This document shows, in pieces, positions 27,605 to 46,753 of a stretch of 64,000 nt of DNA. This DNA is from Balanoglossus misakiensis (taxonomy: Eukaryota > Hemichordata), in contig CM082577.2 in assembly GCA_040954595.2 (NCBI GenBank), forward strand, positions 186,001-250,000. Direction: 5' to 3'. The first letter of the stretch is position 1. Each line of letters begins with the position of its first letter. The position numbers were made by a program, and so were the translations under genes. The notes below the pieces were generated by a model. It worked only from the letters and a program-made list of their open reading frames with translations. It made no database searches and had not been told where the DNA came from.

Positions 27605-30600
27605 ATGACTTGGTGGATGACAGCTTTCCTGGTATCTTACGTCGTGGTCATGGCGACGTGTTCATATCAGCCAAATGTGGGTGCAAGAAAATCCTCGGCT
27701 CTGCATAAAAAACTTTATCCACTGCCAATGCAATACGTAAGTCTCTTCGATTTAATCTACAATCCAGACTCGTGTGCTTTGCTTACTCCACACACAGTCT
27801 TGCATTTTGGTCTTCATTTTTGAAATTTTGCTATTTGCATGTCAAAAGACTCTAACCATGGCAACTCAGGTCACTGCTCACTATTTGATCATGATCATGG
27901 CATCTTAGAAGTCAATGTACTACTGATTGGCTTAGTTAATGAGCAGGGGTGTTGCTCCCAATATCAGTGACCTGATTTGCCATGGCTATAGTCCTTTGGC
28001 ACGCAAAAAAAAGTTTTAAAATTGAAGACCAAAATGTTAGACTGTTTGGGTAGTGAGGAAAGCGGAAAAACACACACACGAGTTGGGATTCTAGACTTCT
28101 TCGATTGATGCGATGGGTGCATGGTTCTCTGATGGTGTGTGCTCGGGCTTTCATTTCAGTCCACATGATTCAAGTTCCCTTCAGGGGGTGATGCCTTTAT
28201 CGAAAGGGATTGCAATGACAAGTCTTCTGAATTCAAATGCTAAGGGGTAGCGAAAGACAACACCACGTAACTGAGTCCATGTTTCATTGCAAATGTCATT
28301 CCAATTATCGATACCGAACGTTTGCCCTATAAGCGTCAAGCAGATAAATCGTCACCGTATATCAATTTTGCCGACCGGAAAACTCGGCAAATTGCGTTTC
28401 ATCCCGTCCGCGTGCAATTACTCCGTCAAGAAATATGTCGTCACGATTTTGATTATATTTTAGTAAATGAATTGGGCCTACAGTGAACAGACTGACAATA
28501 TTTTGTGAAAACAGCTAAAGAACCAATTATCAGAAATAGCAGTTTGCGAACTTGGCAAAATAGACTCAACAATCAAACATGAACGTTGCGCGTGGTTACA
28601 CTTTCTCGTCATTACATATGTATGTGTATATATTTGTATTTGCTTTTTAATGTTTCCTCGTGTGTCGAAGTGCCAGTGACGGCATGAAATTATTAACCTA
28701 CCATTGAACAACAATGTCGACTAATTTTAATACTGATGTGTCCTCGGTCCGGCCCACTCACTATTTGGCGTTTTTATCGACAACTTAATTATTGAAACCG
28801 CACTGTAACATAATAATCTCGCCACACAACAGCGCCTTGTTGACTCGGAGATATGTAGTCATGCAGGAATCTGTGAGCGCTTGGAAATGATTGCGTCATT
28901 TTAAAAAATGCATTCCGCCACACATCCGCATTAACCAGTAAATGCTTTTCGACCCGATTTCACATTATCGTGCAATTTTCTTGAAATTGCCTCAACCGCG
29001 TCTGTTAACCCACATTATTGCGTCATTTGACGTCTGTCGTGAAATTGGAACAAAGCCAGGGCACATTTGAATTAATTTCCTCGGGAGAATTCAATTTCAG
29101 ATAGATGGCTAAGAGGAGATAGGGTTAAACTTTGCGTTGGCGTAAAACTCTCCCTCTTTACGTCGGATATCTGCCCATTCATTTTTCATTCTGCTATTTG
29201 TTTGCTAGGCGCTCACCACTGACTTTTCATTCATTCATTCATTTGATTTGATCACAATTTTCATTGGTTTATTCGTTTTTTTCTCTTCTTCCCCCTTCTT
29301 TAATTCCTTTATTTTTTCATTTCATGGTTCTTTTGAAGTTCTCATCCCTCCCAGTCGATTGTCATTGAAATTTAAAAAAAAAACGTGTAAAATGTGTACA
29401 GTATGGGCACCTCTTTCAGATGCATGCGCAGAATTTATATGGGGACCTGTTTTATTCGAACACTTTTTTTAACGCCCAAGTTGACTTCTCCGCGGCACTG
29501 CAGTGAAGCTGTCCTGTTTTCAACAAAGAAGTCCCTTCACACTGAGTTTCTTATCGTCTTTTGACACTTCAATCTGACCGAATGAGCATCGAGTGTCGGC
29601 GTTCACTTTATGAGAGAGCGTACCTTGGGCTGGCGCTCGTCGTTTGCTTCATCGTCTGGATATATTTCTTCGGGTGACGACGATTAAAATTCTCTTCACA
29701 TTTTATCATTAATCTACTCTACACTTAAAGGTTGCAAGTATGATTTGAACCTCGTTTAAAACGTGTGTCCTTGCCAAGGCCCGGCGGCGGGGGCGGCCTT
29801 TACAATGAAGAGATTATCGTAATTGATCAAATAGACAAGTTATATTTTTCACGGTTCGTTTTTTGAGTACAGGCATAAGACTGCTTTAATTTTTGGACAG
29901 TAATTTTTCTTTGATATTTAAACATATACAGTAGACCTCCCTAGTGATGCCTCAATCCAAATAAGACACTATTCCAGTTCGGCCACTCTTAACACTTGTA
30001 AAATATCTTGTTCGGATGATGTTCAACTTATCCGGTTGACTTTCAAACTGAATTCTCTCTGAATAGTGTTCATGTATACAAGGCTACCAAGCTATCAATT
30101 TGGACACGAACGAACCTTTATGTAACCAACTTGTTCTGTAACCGACTTTCAGATATTCATAATCTTTTCCTGGCCTAGCTACAGTGAAGAACAAAGGCGT
30201 AGTAAACATCAATTCAGTGCGATTGTATTAAAAGGGCGCGAACACGTTCACAATATAATTTTATAGTTATTGTCGTCTGCAGACATGGTCATTGGTAATG
30301 CGACTGTTAACCGCTCTTCAGACTCTTCATAAATTTAGCGTGTCGGTTAATAAGCCCATTTGCACATGTCTCTGTTGCGGATGTCCAACAGGCGGCACTG
30401 CTTTGTGCCTCGATGAATTAAATTTACCTCTAGCGTCAAATGGGAATTTTATCACCGCTTCATTATGGGATTTGTGTGGGAGTTTACGACCTTCTAATTT
30501 GTACGACAGTTCTTCCGACATGGAAAACAGCGGAAAACGACAGCAGTTTTGCGAGACCGCTCAGCGTTATCCTTTTAAAAGCTAACCGTAACCGTGGTCG

Positions 30601-31598
30601 CGTGCTAATGAGGTTGGTCCATATATCTCGTGGAAACAGGGTAAAACAATCCACACCGTACGTATACCGCATTTTAACATACATAAACTATGTAAAAAGT
30701 CACCTTCAGCCTACGACTGCCAACGACTTCCTTCTCTAATTTCTTGTACATATTTTGCTCTTGGTCAAAACACAGCGTCATCGTAATGTTTTCAGCTGCA
30801 ATCTTCGTTGCGGAACCTTATCAACTGCCGTTTCTTAGGTAACCATAATTCAATAATTTCTCATGGGCGCGCATTTCCCCCCAATCGAGACACAGGCTGC
30901 ATATAGAAAGAGTTATTTCGCATTCTTGAGAGCCGCAATTTCGTCATTTCTTCTCTACGACACTACTAGTACACGAAAAAACGTCGATCAATGATCTCAG
31001 CGGTAAGGCATAGCTGTTGCTATCGCGGGGTCTGTGTTTACGACGATTCCCTTCTGAACGATTTCGCCTAATTCCGAAAGGAGGGAAAACAAAATGACGA
31101 GGTCCCGAAAGCTCGTGAAAAATGTCAAGAATGGAGATTCACAAGGAGTATTTCAATGCTAACACATCATGTCATGAAAATGTTGTACAAAATATTAAAT
31201 GCGGTTCATCATCATCATCATCATCATCACCACCAAAACCACTACCACAACCACCACATTTATCAATGTTTTCATTCACTAAATTATACTCGACGTTGGG
31301 TGTGATCACAGTGAAATTCCTTTTACAACAAAGCCAAATCTCGCATTTCTTCTGACAGACAACCGGAACAGATGACACAAGCGGCGACGGAGGAGAAAAC
31401 CAAGACAACTTTTACCAAAGAACGTGTTACGTTGAAACAACGCAGACTATCAAACACGAAGGAAAATGCATCAAGCTAGGGGGCCGCTGGCCGGCATGTC
31501 AGGCAGGTGATCTGGTGTCCCCGGCGCCGTTCTCTTCAGAGTGTGGCGCCCTCAACGGTAGAGGACATGACAAAGTCATCCTGCGAGGAACGAATTAG
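27605..31598 (+). CDS. Candidate small secreted cysteine-containing protein
   Basis: I do not recognise this gene; it is assembled from sequence signals. Coding exons: 27605-27736 and 31359-31598, joined in phase 0, after a probable non-coding exon at about 26760-26835. The first coding exon follows a good acceptor (CCTTTTCCAG) and starts MTWWMTAFLVSYVVVMATCS, a clear signal peptide with likely cleavage near Cys19-Ser20. It ends at a strong donor (ATAC then GTAAGT). The second exon follows TTCTTCTGACAG and encodes an acidic linker (TTGTDDTSGDGGENQD), then four cysteines spaced C-x13-C-x9-C-x14-C, ending at TAG. Total is 123 residues, about 103 after cleavage. Four cysteines would allow two disulfides. 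No dibasic-amidation motif is evident. An alternative donor inside exon 2 (CAGGCAG then GTGATC) could shorten it. A possible AATAAA signal lies at 32060. A peptide hormone or antimicrobial peptide are both possible; the function is unknown. Confidence 0.4.
27794..28045. repeat. Foldback (MITE-like) element, about 250 bp
   Basis: The first 83 bp (27794-27876, starting ACAGTCTTGCATTTTGGTCT and ending CAGGTCACTG) are an imperfect inverted repeat of the last 80 bp (27965-28045). A central loop of about 88 bp carries the palindrome TGATCATGATCA. There is no coding content. It lies in the intron of the candidate secreted-protein gene. The long arms and short loop are typical of non-autonomous foldback DNA elements. 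No clear target-site duplication was identified. Confidence 0.75.
28046..31060. other. Long intron or intergenic stretch, no exon recognised
   Basis: This is the rest of the 3.6 kb gap between the two coding exons of the candidate secreted-protein gene. Open frames (for example around 30292-30585) have no recognisable domain or consistent splice borders. A phrase near 29932, ACAGTAGACCTCCCTA, resembles one end of pogo/Tigger-type transposons, but no matching opposite end was seen. Confidence 0.5.
31061..31231 (+). repeat. Interspersed repeat with (ATC)n tail, copy 2
   Basis: This is the plus-strand partner of the copy at 23078-23340. It starts near TTTCGCCTAATTC, runs about 145 bp, and ends in a much shorter ATC tract (about eight units, 31207-31231). 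It lies about 125 bp upstream of the acceptor of the cysteine-encoding exon at 31359. The near identity of the two copies suggests recent mobility or recent duplication. Confidence 0.8.
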
Positions 31599-32677
31599 AA
31601 AGAACTCTAATACCGTCTTAATCTTACTGTGTAGCTTTGGAGACGTCATTTTTATGATCAGTATGGTTCATTTCTTACGGAAAGCTTTGTAATTTTTCAC
31701 CTGTTTTCAGATATTTTACGCATTTGTACGAAAAATTGTATCATCAATTGACTACAATTGCCATGAATGGCAACTTTGAACGATCAATGCAGACGCGTTG
31801 TTCGTCATTATTAACAGATCCTGCCTGATTGCTACAACGTCTTGGGAGAGTACAAATTATGGAGATGCCCCTGTTATTTACGCTAGTATAAAATATTATC
31901 ATTCAAACCTCGTTAATCACCCATGAGTTCCAAAAGACACTATCAGCCGTCATTATTTTCAGTGCTAGTCTACGCACAGGGCGCGCTCTTCCTCTTCTCG
32001 TTTGTAGTGTGTGTATGTGTTTGTTTGTTTGTTTGTTGATATTGATATAGGGCCTATATAATAAACTGAAACAAATATTTGTTTGTGGACGTGTTTGTTT
32101 GCTTGTTTACAAATATGGTCACGTTTGTTTGTTGACGGGTTAGGGTTGAGGTACATTTGCTCCACAGCATCACTCCCTATATATACAGTTTCTATCTCAC
32201 GCACCGTGCTACAAACAAGAAAGAAGAGCTATCTGTGGTCTACGTTTGACGAGGATGCATGGGGAGGATTTTCGAGAAATTAAAAAAAAAATAGATTTTT
32301 AAAATCTGATGATTGCCTTTTTACTCCCACACCCCGATGTTCAAATATTACGATTGAGCAAAATTGGTGATGGCATGGCATGTGGTTTATGGTTTAAGTG
32401 TCGATGGCAGTCTGGGCATAATCACTTTCTTGTAGTTATCACATCTCTTGTGTATCAGGAAGATCTTTCACAATCAAGGCGCCCCTCATTTGGATTCGCA
32501 ATAATCCATGATGCAGTTATAAGCCCAGAAAGCCACGAAAAATGTTTTCATTTTTTTTTATTTGCTATTTAACAGCAATGTATGGGACAGACAACCGGCC
32601 CGGCGTACGTTCATTGTAAGCTTCCACACTCCGATCCGGTCTCTCCGTCAATCGAACAAGTATGCGGATAGGCTTTA

Positions 32678-32705
32678 TGACGTCATCAATAGAAATGACG
32701 CGTCA
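32678..32705 (+). promoter_or_regulatory. Paired palindromic CRE-type sites upstream of the acidic-protein gene
   Basis: A perfect cAMP response element TGACGTCA lies at 32678-32685 and the related palindrome TGACGCGTCA at 32696-32705. They are 80-107 bp upstream of the first in-frame ATG (32785) of the following gene and within a locally CG-richer stretch. Binding by CREB/ATF/CREM-type factors is established for the perfect site; a role here is inferred from position. Confidence 0.5.
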
Positions 32706-32784
32706 CAGAAGTTCTTCATTCAACTAAAAATTAATGTCGCCTAACATAAAATGGTCGATAACAGCTTAATTATTTGGACAGACT

Positions 32785-35700
32785 ATGTATGAACAAGTCC
32801 CAGTTACTTACAGCAAAGTTACAACACATCTGAGAAGCAGGAGGAAACGCGTGAGGTTTAATCAAAATCCCCAGTTGCAAAGATATATCGATCTCAACAC
32901 CGAACTCAAACACTTAGAGGGCGAAAAGTATGAGCGAACCAACTACCACGAGTCGGAGATCTACGGCGAGCGGCATGGTTTGGATCGAAGTGTGCCCATT
33001 TTGACTGTCTTTCAAGGTGAGAACAAAATTGACACGAGAGGAGAAGGGTGTTATATTCCAACGTGGTTGACACAAGTAAAGTAAAAAGCTCATGGTGGAG
33101 TCTGTGTTGTCGCGTAATAATTATATCTACCAGCATAGTAAGTTGATAGCCTCATTAGTGTATAGCCCGAAGAAATCATACCTATTTTCTATAAATTGGC
33201 ACCTGTCAGTTTCGGCATGTTAATATGAATCTCAACATCGTTATAAAGTTGAAGATGAAATTAATCAAACGACGTAAGAAACATGTACAGCTTACATCAA
33301 ATATTATCTGTCCATATGTACTAGTAAGTTTAACTGGCAACACTGTCGTTTCCCGAAGACTGAAACCAAGGAGAAGAACTTTGATTGTAGTATCAGATAA
33401 CGCAGAGAAGCATTGTGAACGTGGTAGGCCTAAACTGAAATCACTCAAAATTTTTCATGACTTGGCGCTTCGGTGAAATACGGTTTTCAAGGAGAGACTG
33501 ACTTCAGCCGCAAGTTCATGTTTGCCTGAAGAACAATGTTTCGCAAATTTCCCTAAAAACGCCAGAAAAATCAGGGGCTATCCGCTTTGCTCCCAACTTT
33601 TCAGAACTTGGTCAACAATCCTGGAGTTTGAGGGACTCTGCGTTCACTGGCATGTGGACTCTGCGAAATACAATTAAACTTGGGGACCTGGGAGGGAGGT
33701 CAACTTTGGCGCTTTGCGAGACATTGTTCACACAGACTACTGTTATCACCGGTGTGATGTTTTTATTTCCAGACACATTTTGGTCATATGTATACTCCAC
33801 AAACTGGTTGGAGTACTCATCGCTGAGGGTGACAGACGGGTCGCTGATGATGCATCTCATGGAGACGTATTATGTCCTGGCAAAAGCGGGACTAATGCAA
33901 GTATACACGACCAGCATTTATGTAAAGAACGCATCTACTGCTGTGAAGAAAAAACACCTCAAGGATGACGAGGTAGCCACATCCGAAGTCTTCCATCTTG
34001 GTGTCGTTTGATGCTGACGTGTGATCTTTCATCACTCAATCTTTGACAGCCGTGAAAAGAAAACAATTAAGTACACTTTTGCGGCTTACAAAACAGACTT
34101 TCATCAACCAAAATTTTCTGCCAATTATATCGATTTGGAAATTGTAAACCCCCTTTCCCAAATATATGTATTTCTCGGTTTGTCCGTGTTTGAAATGACA
34201 GACATCCAGCAACCGTGAAAACTGGATGACAATGTGACTGTGTGTGTAAAAAATAACAATCATCTTCTATCTCTCTTGCTCCACAGACTGAAACCATTAA
34301 AATGTCATTTACGTACTATGGTCCAACTGAGAAGGGATTATTCTATTTGAGAGACACGCTCCCTCCACACGGTAGGTTGCCGCCAATAGTAGAGCACCCT
34401 AACAAATTTGGCATTTTCCTTCGAGGAGAGTCACGGAGCGGAGAGTCCAGGAGTGCACGCCACCCAGAAAAAGACCACAAGCTCGCTGACATTCAAGGTC
34501 CACAGCGCGGGAAAACCAAGACGTACAGAAAGTTGAAGGCTAGAAAGAAAGCCCTTCTGCGAAGTCGCCGAGAATCGGTCGTACACCGAGACAGCCAAGA
34601 AAGTGAAGATGTATCCGGAAAGGACAGAGCAAAAACGTCGCTCCCAGAAGACGATAAAGAGCCGTTGGAAGAAGAGCCACCGAAGCCCAAAGACGAAGAA
34701 ACGATGCAAAAAACCGAACAAGGACAACAACAACGACAGCAAAAACAATCAGAACATGCATTTGATTTTTTGAAATTGGCTGCAAAGGTCAGCTTCAACG
34801 CACTGACCAAGAAGGCGGCATTGCGGCGTCTAGACGGTGGCGTCAAAAAACTTCGAAATATCGATGAGCAATCGGAACAGCTGGAAGAGAAACTATCGTC
34901 AGAGTCGGATGAAGAATTGTCGCAAGTCCCGTCTGTTGAGAAAGCAGCCCAGGAACTAACTGACGACGAAACATCTCAAGAGAAGTCAGACGAACAGTCT
35001 TGCATCAACGCCAATGAGGGTTCTACATCACCAACCGACGATTCCGGCACGGCAGACGATGACGATGAGGAGGATGTGATTGCTAGCCACGAGATGGCCA
35101 CCGGCATGGATGATGACGACGACGATGAACTTGGCGAGCATGCAGAATCACCAGATCACGCTGAATTGCCGTCACATCCAGGTTCATCCGAGCACCTGGA
35201 GTCACCAGAACAGGAGGAATCACCTGAGCTCCGAGAATCGCCAGAAAACGAAGAACCACAAGATGCGCAGGAACCACCAGACGGTGCGGGATCGCAAGAA
35301 CAACTGGAACAGGACGAAGAACAAGAAACAGAGAGCAAAGATCAAGAAATTGCACTGGAGGAGACTGGATCCGAAGAAAAAGCAGAGGCGACAGAGAGCA
35401 AGGAATCTGAAGAAGCCGGCAATGAACGGACGAAAGAGCTTCTCCAAAGGGCGATCAAAAAGTTTACGGGCAAGAAACTGCGCAAAGAAATACTGAACAT
35501 CTCATACAGCATTGAACTAATGGTCGAGAAGCACAAACAGAAACTGCATGCCAAGCGACAGCTCAGGCACGTCACGTTTGCCCTGCTACCCCAGAAAAAA
35601 ACGTCTAAGCCCAAGCCGAAACCAAGACGCAGGCGGCGCAGAAAGGACGTGCCAAAGAGACCAGTGACCCCGGAAGTAATCAACACCCCCTTGAGCGTCT

Positions 35701-35960
35701 ACATGCAAAGGAAAGCGGCTTCCAGTTCCCCAGAGCAGGACGACAGCGAGAAGACTTGGAGAGACCTTGTACTGGGCGAACTGGATTTCTTCAAGCCGAG
35801 CCTTCCACCGGATTTCAAGCAAAGATGCCTGCAAGCCACTCTGGATTTTGTGATTCGCAAGGAGCAAGTCACGACCTCACGAGGTTTCAAGACCTTTACC
35901 AGCATAACTGTGAATAGAATACCAACAGTCAACCACCCACAATGTCAAAAGATATTTTGA
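32785..35960 (+). CDS. Unrecognised acidic protein, 701 residues, three exons
   Basis: Exons 32785-33016, 33773-33972 and 34287-35960 join in perfect phase (phase 1, then phase 0). Borders are CAAG then GTGAG, TTATTTCCAG, GACGAG then GTAGCC, and TGCTCCACAG. The start ATG has A at -3. Residues 1-170 look globular and are rich in Tyr and Trp, with segments FWSYVYSTNWLEYSSL and SFTYYGPTEKGLFYLRDTLP. Residues about 338-522 are very acidic and low complexity, including degenerate Ser-Pro-Glu heptads near 430-480. A Lys/Arg cluster (about 585-605, with six consecutive Arg) could be a nuclear localisation signal. The last 90 residues look ordered again. No signal peptide or membrane segment was seen. 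I do not recognise the family. The gene ends with an AATAAA signal and is convergent with ECD, the two stop codons being 281 bp apart. Confidence 0.75.
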
Positions 35961-36045
35961 TAAAACGGCATACTGTGAATTAAGGCAAGAACAATGGCTC
36001 ATGACTTGCCAATAGCAGATTTACTGGATTGTGAAATGTCGATGT

Positions 36046-36051
36046 AATAAA
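36046..36051 (+). terminator. Polyadenylation signal AATAAA
   Basis: A canonical AATAAA lies 86 bp after the TGA of the acidic-protein gene. It is the first such signal downstream on this strand. Confidence 0.65.
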
Positions 36052-36241
36052 AGAATTTAGTGACTCTGTATGGAAAGACAACAACTTTTTATAAATTGAA
36101 GTTTTAAAACTAGCAAGACTCTTGAAACACGGTGTAGCAATTTGTAAATGTGTTCGGCATTAAAATGGAAACATGATTGGTCTAAATCACACCTGAAATC
36201 ACACCTCGGCACTTCTCTTTTGAACATTCGCTCCACTGTTC

Positions 36242-43966
<7,725 letters not shown>

Positions 43967-44223
43967 GACCCCATAGAGTGACGTAAATTTGATAGTTTAG
44001 ATAGCATTTCTCTATAAAGTATAATGATCACATTTTTTTGAAAATATTAAAAACCTATCACACTGTATTATCAAAAAAAACGCGGAATATGTACAGTAAA
44101 CAACTCAAGTCGATTAGTCATGTGACTGATCAAGGTCAACAGAGGTCATGCGCCAGTGATTCACGATTCACTTCCTGGTCCCAGAAACGTAGTTGGAATT
44201 GGTACTTTCCCTTGTCAGACAGC
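43967..44223. promoter_or_regulatory. Divergent ECD/LAMTOR2 promoter with M-box/CLEAR-like site
   Basis: The start codons of ECD (minus) and LAMTOR2 (plus) are only 257 bp apart, so the genes very probably share a bidirectional promoter. It contains GTCATGTGAC at 44117-44126, which matches the M-box recognised by MiT/TFE factors and differs by one base from the CLEAR element GTCACGTGAC of lysosomal genes. TGACGTAA, CRE-like, lies at 43979-43986. No TATA box stands out. The regulatory roles are inferred from motif match and from LAMTOR2 being a lysosomal protein. Confidence 0.6.
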
Positions 44224-45485
44224 ATGTTGAAACCAAAAGCACTGACCCAGGTATTGAGTCAGGCAAACACCGGAGACGTACAGAGTACATTGTGAGTAAA
44301 AGTTCCTATTTTTGATGATTTTTTTCTGGTTTTGACGCGCTGGGTTGACACAGCGACAGTGAAACCATTGACAAAACCTCGGGGTGATTATGGCCACATC
44401 ACCAAAAGATAAAAAAGTCGTAGTGTCCCAACACAGAAAAAGGTGTCATAGGCGATCGCCGAGTAAAAACAACTCGCACGCGACTGTGTGTGATTTCGCT
44501 ATCGGTGGACACCGAGCTTGTTGGAGAACAGTGAGTGAAACACTGCACTGTTTGTTACTGCCACAGACATACCCATCAACCTACATGTACATTTCTTGTC
44601 TGCCAGAAGTTAGCCTTACATTCATTGTGGGTACACATTTTAACCTCGGTGATTCTGTTTGTCTTTTTGTATAGGCTGTTAAACAGTGAAGGATCACTGT
44701 TGGCATATTCAGGCTATGGTGACAAAGATGCTAGGGTGACGGCAGCCATTGCTAGTAATATATGGGCAGCATATGAAAGAAATGGCAAAATGGTTTTCAA
44801 CGAAGATAGCCTGAACTTTGTACTCATGGACTGTGAGGTAGGATACAAGAATTGCGAGTTCTCATCATCTGCAACCAATTTTACATACTCACTAGCACCA
44901 AGCGTGTGGGCTTAAATATTTCATGATAAAATAAGATATTTTAGCAATATAATGTTTGGAGGGATCACATAAACTGTGTGATTGTGTAGGCGTGTGATTG
45001 CTGTGATACACTATCACAGCCATCACATGCACATGCCACAAAGAATGTACGTGTATCTTACAGTGAGATTTTAACTAAAACACTGCAATAACTTTTCATG
45101 TACAGATGACATCAGACCATCAAAAGACGAATTTTTAAGAAGTTATTTTAATGGTTCCTTGTCGTCATTCTCAAACTATTGATCCACTTTTTTTCCATTC
45201 ACCATCAGGAAGGCAAAGTTGTCATAACCAAGGTGACTAATCTTCTGCTGTGTATCTATGCCAAACAGACGATCGGCTTTGGTATGCTACAGGCCAAGGT
45301 GAGTCTTTACAATGCGGCTTAGTTGCTAGTCTAGTTCCGAAATGTTCACACACATTTCTGGGTCTTTCCAATATCACCGCTTGTGGTGTGCCAATATTCC
45401 AATCTTCTTTTTTCAACCACATTTCCAGGCAAAAGCATTGGCAGAGTATTTGGAGGAGCCACTAACCCAGGTGGCAGCGTCATGA
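44224..45485 (+). CDS. LAMTOR2: LAMTOR2, Ragulator subunit (p14, roadblock domain)
   Basis: LAMTOR2 pairs with LAMTOR3 as a roadblock-fold heterodimer inside Ragulator. On late endosomes and lysosomes Ragulator anchors Rag GTPases for amino-acid activation of mTORC1 and scaffolds MEK1-ERK signalling. Exons 44224-44291, 44675-44837, 45209-45298 and 45429-45485 join in frame to 125 residues, the same length as the human protein. Diagnostic stretches: [17 protein letters not shown] at the start, [48 protein letters not shown] and [11 protein letters not shown] at the end. The roadblock domain spans essentially the whole protein. The upstream in-frame Met codons from 44038 are not used by comparison with the family length. 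AATAAA follows at 46062. It is head-to-head with ECD and convergent with the DEAD-box helicase gene. Confidence 0.98.
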
Positions 45486-46747
45486 CAGTAGCAGCAACAC
45501 TTCTGAATCACCGTGACGACAGACAAGAGGTCATGCACGTAGTTCTTCATCTACTGACAGCCACCTAAAAATACACTTTCCTCCTGAAAAAAAGTCTTGC
45601 CCCAAAATACTGTTGGTTCAGTTTCAAGCTTAGGGAGAACCATTGGAACTACGTACTGACCAAATAGACTGGCGGTAGCTAGGAGTCAATGGAGACCAGT
45701 GTTTTTGTTTTTATTTTTGAAAGTCATTTGCGTTGATCCAACCCCAACCCACAATTTCTTGAGTTTCAAATGTCCCCTTATGTAGTGGCCAAGGAGTTTT
45801 CTGGTTAGCTCTTTATGAAATTATTGTGTCCAGGTTTTATTACCCTTGTGTACAGCAGACACAAAATTCTGTTGAACCCATTCCACTAAATAGAGGAATT
45901 TTCCTTCCGTGTTATTTATGAGCTACACCCTTTCATCATTTTAATCTTGTTTCCAAAGACTAGCAATAATGGGATATTTAGAAAAAAATGACTGATTTTT
46001 TTTTAGTCTCTTCAATTTATGTTGTACGGATGTCAAGATGTTTGGTATCATAATTTTGGTTAATAAAAACTGTATTGGCTACTTATGACTTTGTGTGTTT
46101 AGTTACTGCAGCAATATAGACTACACTTCCATTTGAGAAAACCTGCTACAGACAGCGACTATCACTTTCCTGCCACCCCCAAGCCTTCGAACAAGAGATT
46201 CTTAGAATGTCTGGCCTGAAGAGAAATGGGATGGCTGTGGGGACATAAAAACAGAGCACCAGAATTACATTACCCAACACCATTTTCAACCACGCATACA
46301 GCAGTAAAATTAAGGCAATAAGACTTGGCAGATTTCAACTCTGTAGTCTTTCAAACAATTCCAAGGGTTTACACTTGAATGTTTTTTTTTTGAAAACTGC
46401 CTTTGACTGATTCGAAATGCCTTCAGCAGTCTGGTCACACATTTGGATGACACTTTCAAGGGGTCTAAAAAACTATACATAGGTCATACCTGTGATCTTC
46501 CATCCAGCAATTTCCATAGACACACCACAGTTGTCACATCAGATGATCAGTTCAGACTAGTCTTTCATAATATCTACATTTCGGATTTCATGAGCCAAAA
46601 TCAAATGATGCATGCAGTTTATTACCAATCGGGTATGCTTTGGATCTGGGTTACACAGACTGAGGCCTGTTTCTATTAACCCACATTCTCACACATTAAC
46701 AAGATATAAAAAGTCACACAAAAACAATGGAATTTCACTTACAACTT
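45486..46747. other. LAMTOR2 3' UTR and short convergent intergenic region
   Basis: The probable LAMTOR2 3' UTR runs from the TGA at 45485 to the AATAAA at 46062-46067. The remaining 680 bp up to the helicase gene's own polyadenylation signal hold no recognisable gene. Confidence 0.6.
46062..46067 (+). terminator. Polyadenylation signal AATAAA of LAMTOR2
   Basis: A canonical AATAAA (in GGTTAATAAAAACTG) lies 577 bp after the LAMTOR2 stop, in the right orientation. Confidence 0.6.
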
Positions 46748-46753
46748 TTTATT
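46748..46753 (-). terminator. Polyadenylation signal of the DDX5/17 gene
   Basis: TTTATT on the plus strand is AATAAA on the minus strand, 428 bp beyond the helicase stop at 47181. This gives a 3' UTR of about 450 nt. Confidence 0.6.

Noticed and set aside
29930-30150. Pogo/Tigger-like transposon
   Set aside because: Only one end-like phrase (ACAGTAGACCTCC) was seen; no opposite inverted terminus or TA duplication could be found.
33714-33968. Cysteine-rich frame (ending KERIYCCEEKTPQG) as a third exon of the secreted-peptide gene
   Set aside because: It needs a phase-2 junction that no nearby exon offers, and the same DNA in the phase-1 frame joins perfectly to the exons on both sides in the acidic-protein gene.
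34431-35932. Long antisense frames opposite the acidic-protein exon
   Set aside because: They mirror the biased codon use of the real plus-strand exon, which has phase-consistent introns and a polyadenylation signal.
44384-44674. 96-codon plus-strand frame between LAMTOR2 exons 1 and 2
   Set aside because: It lies in the intron; LAMTOR2 reaches the exact family length without it.
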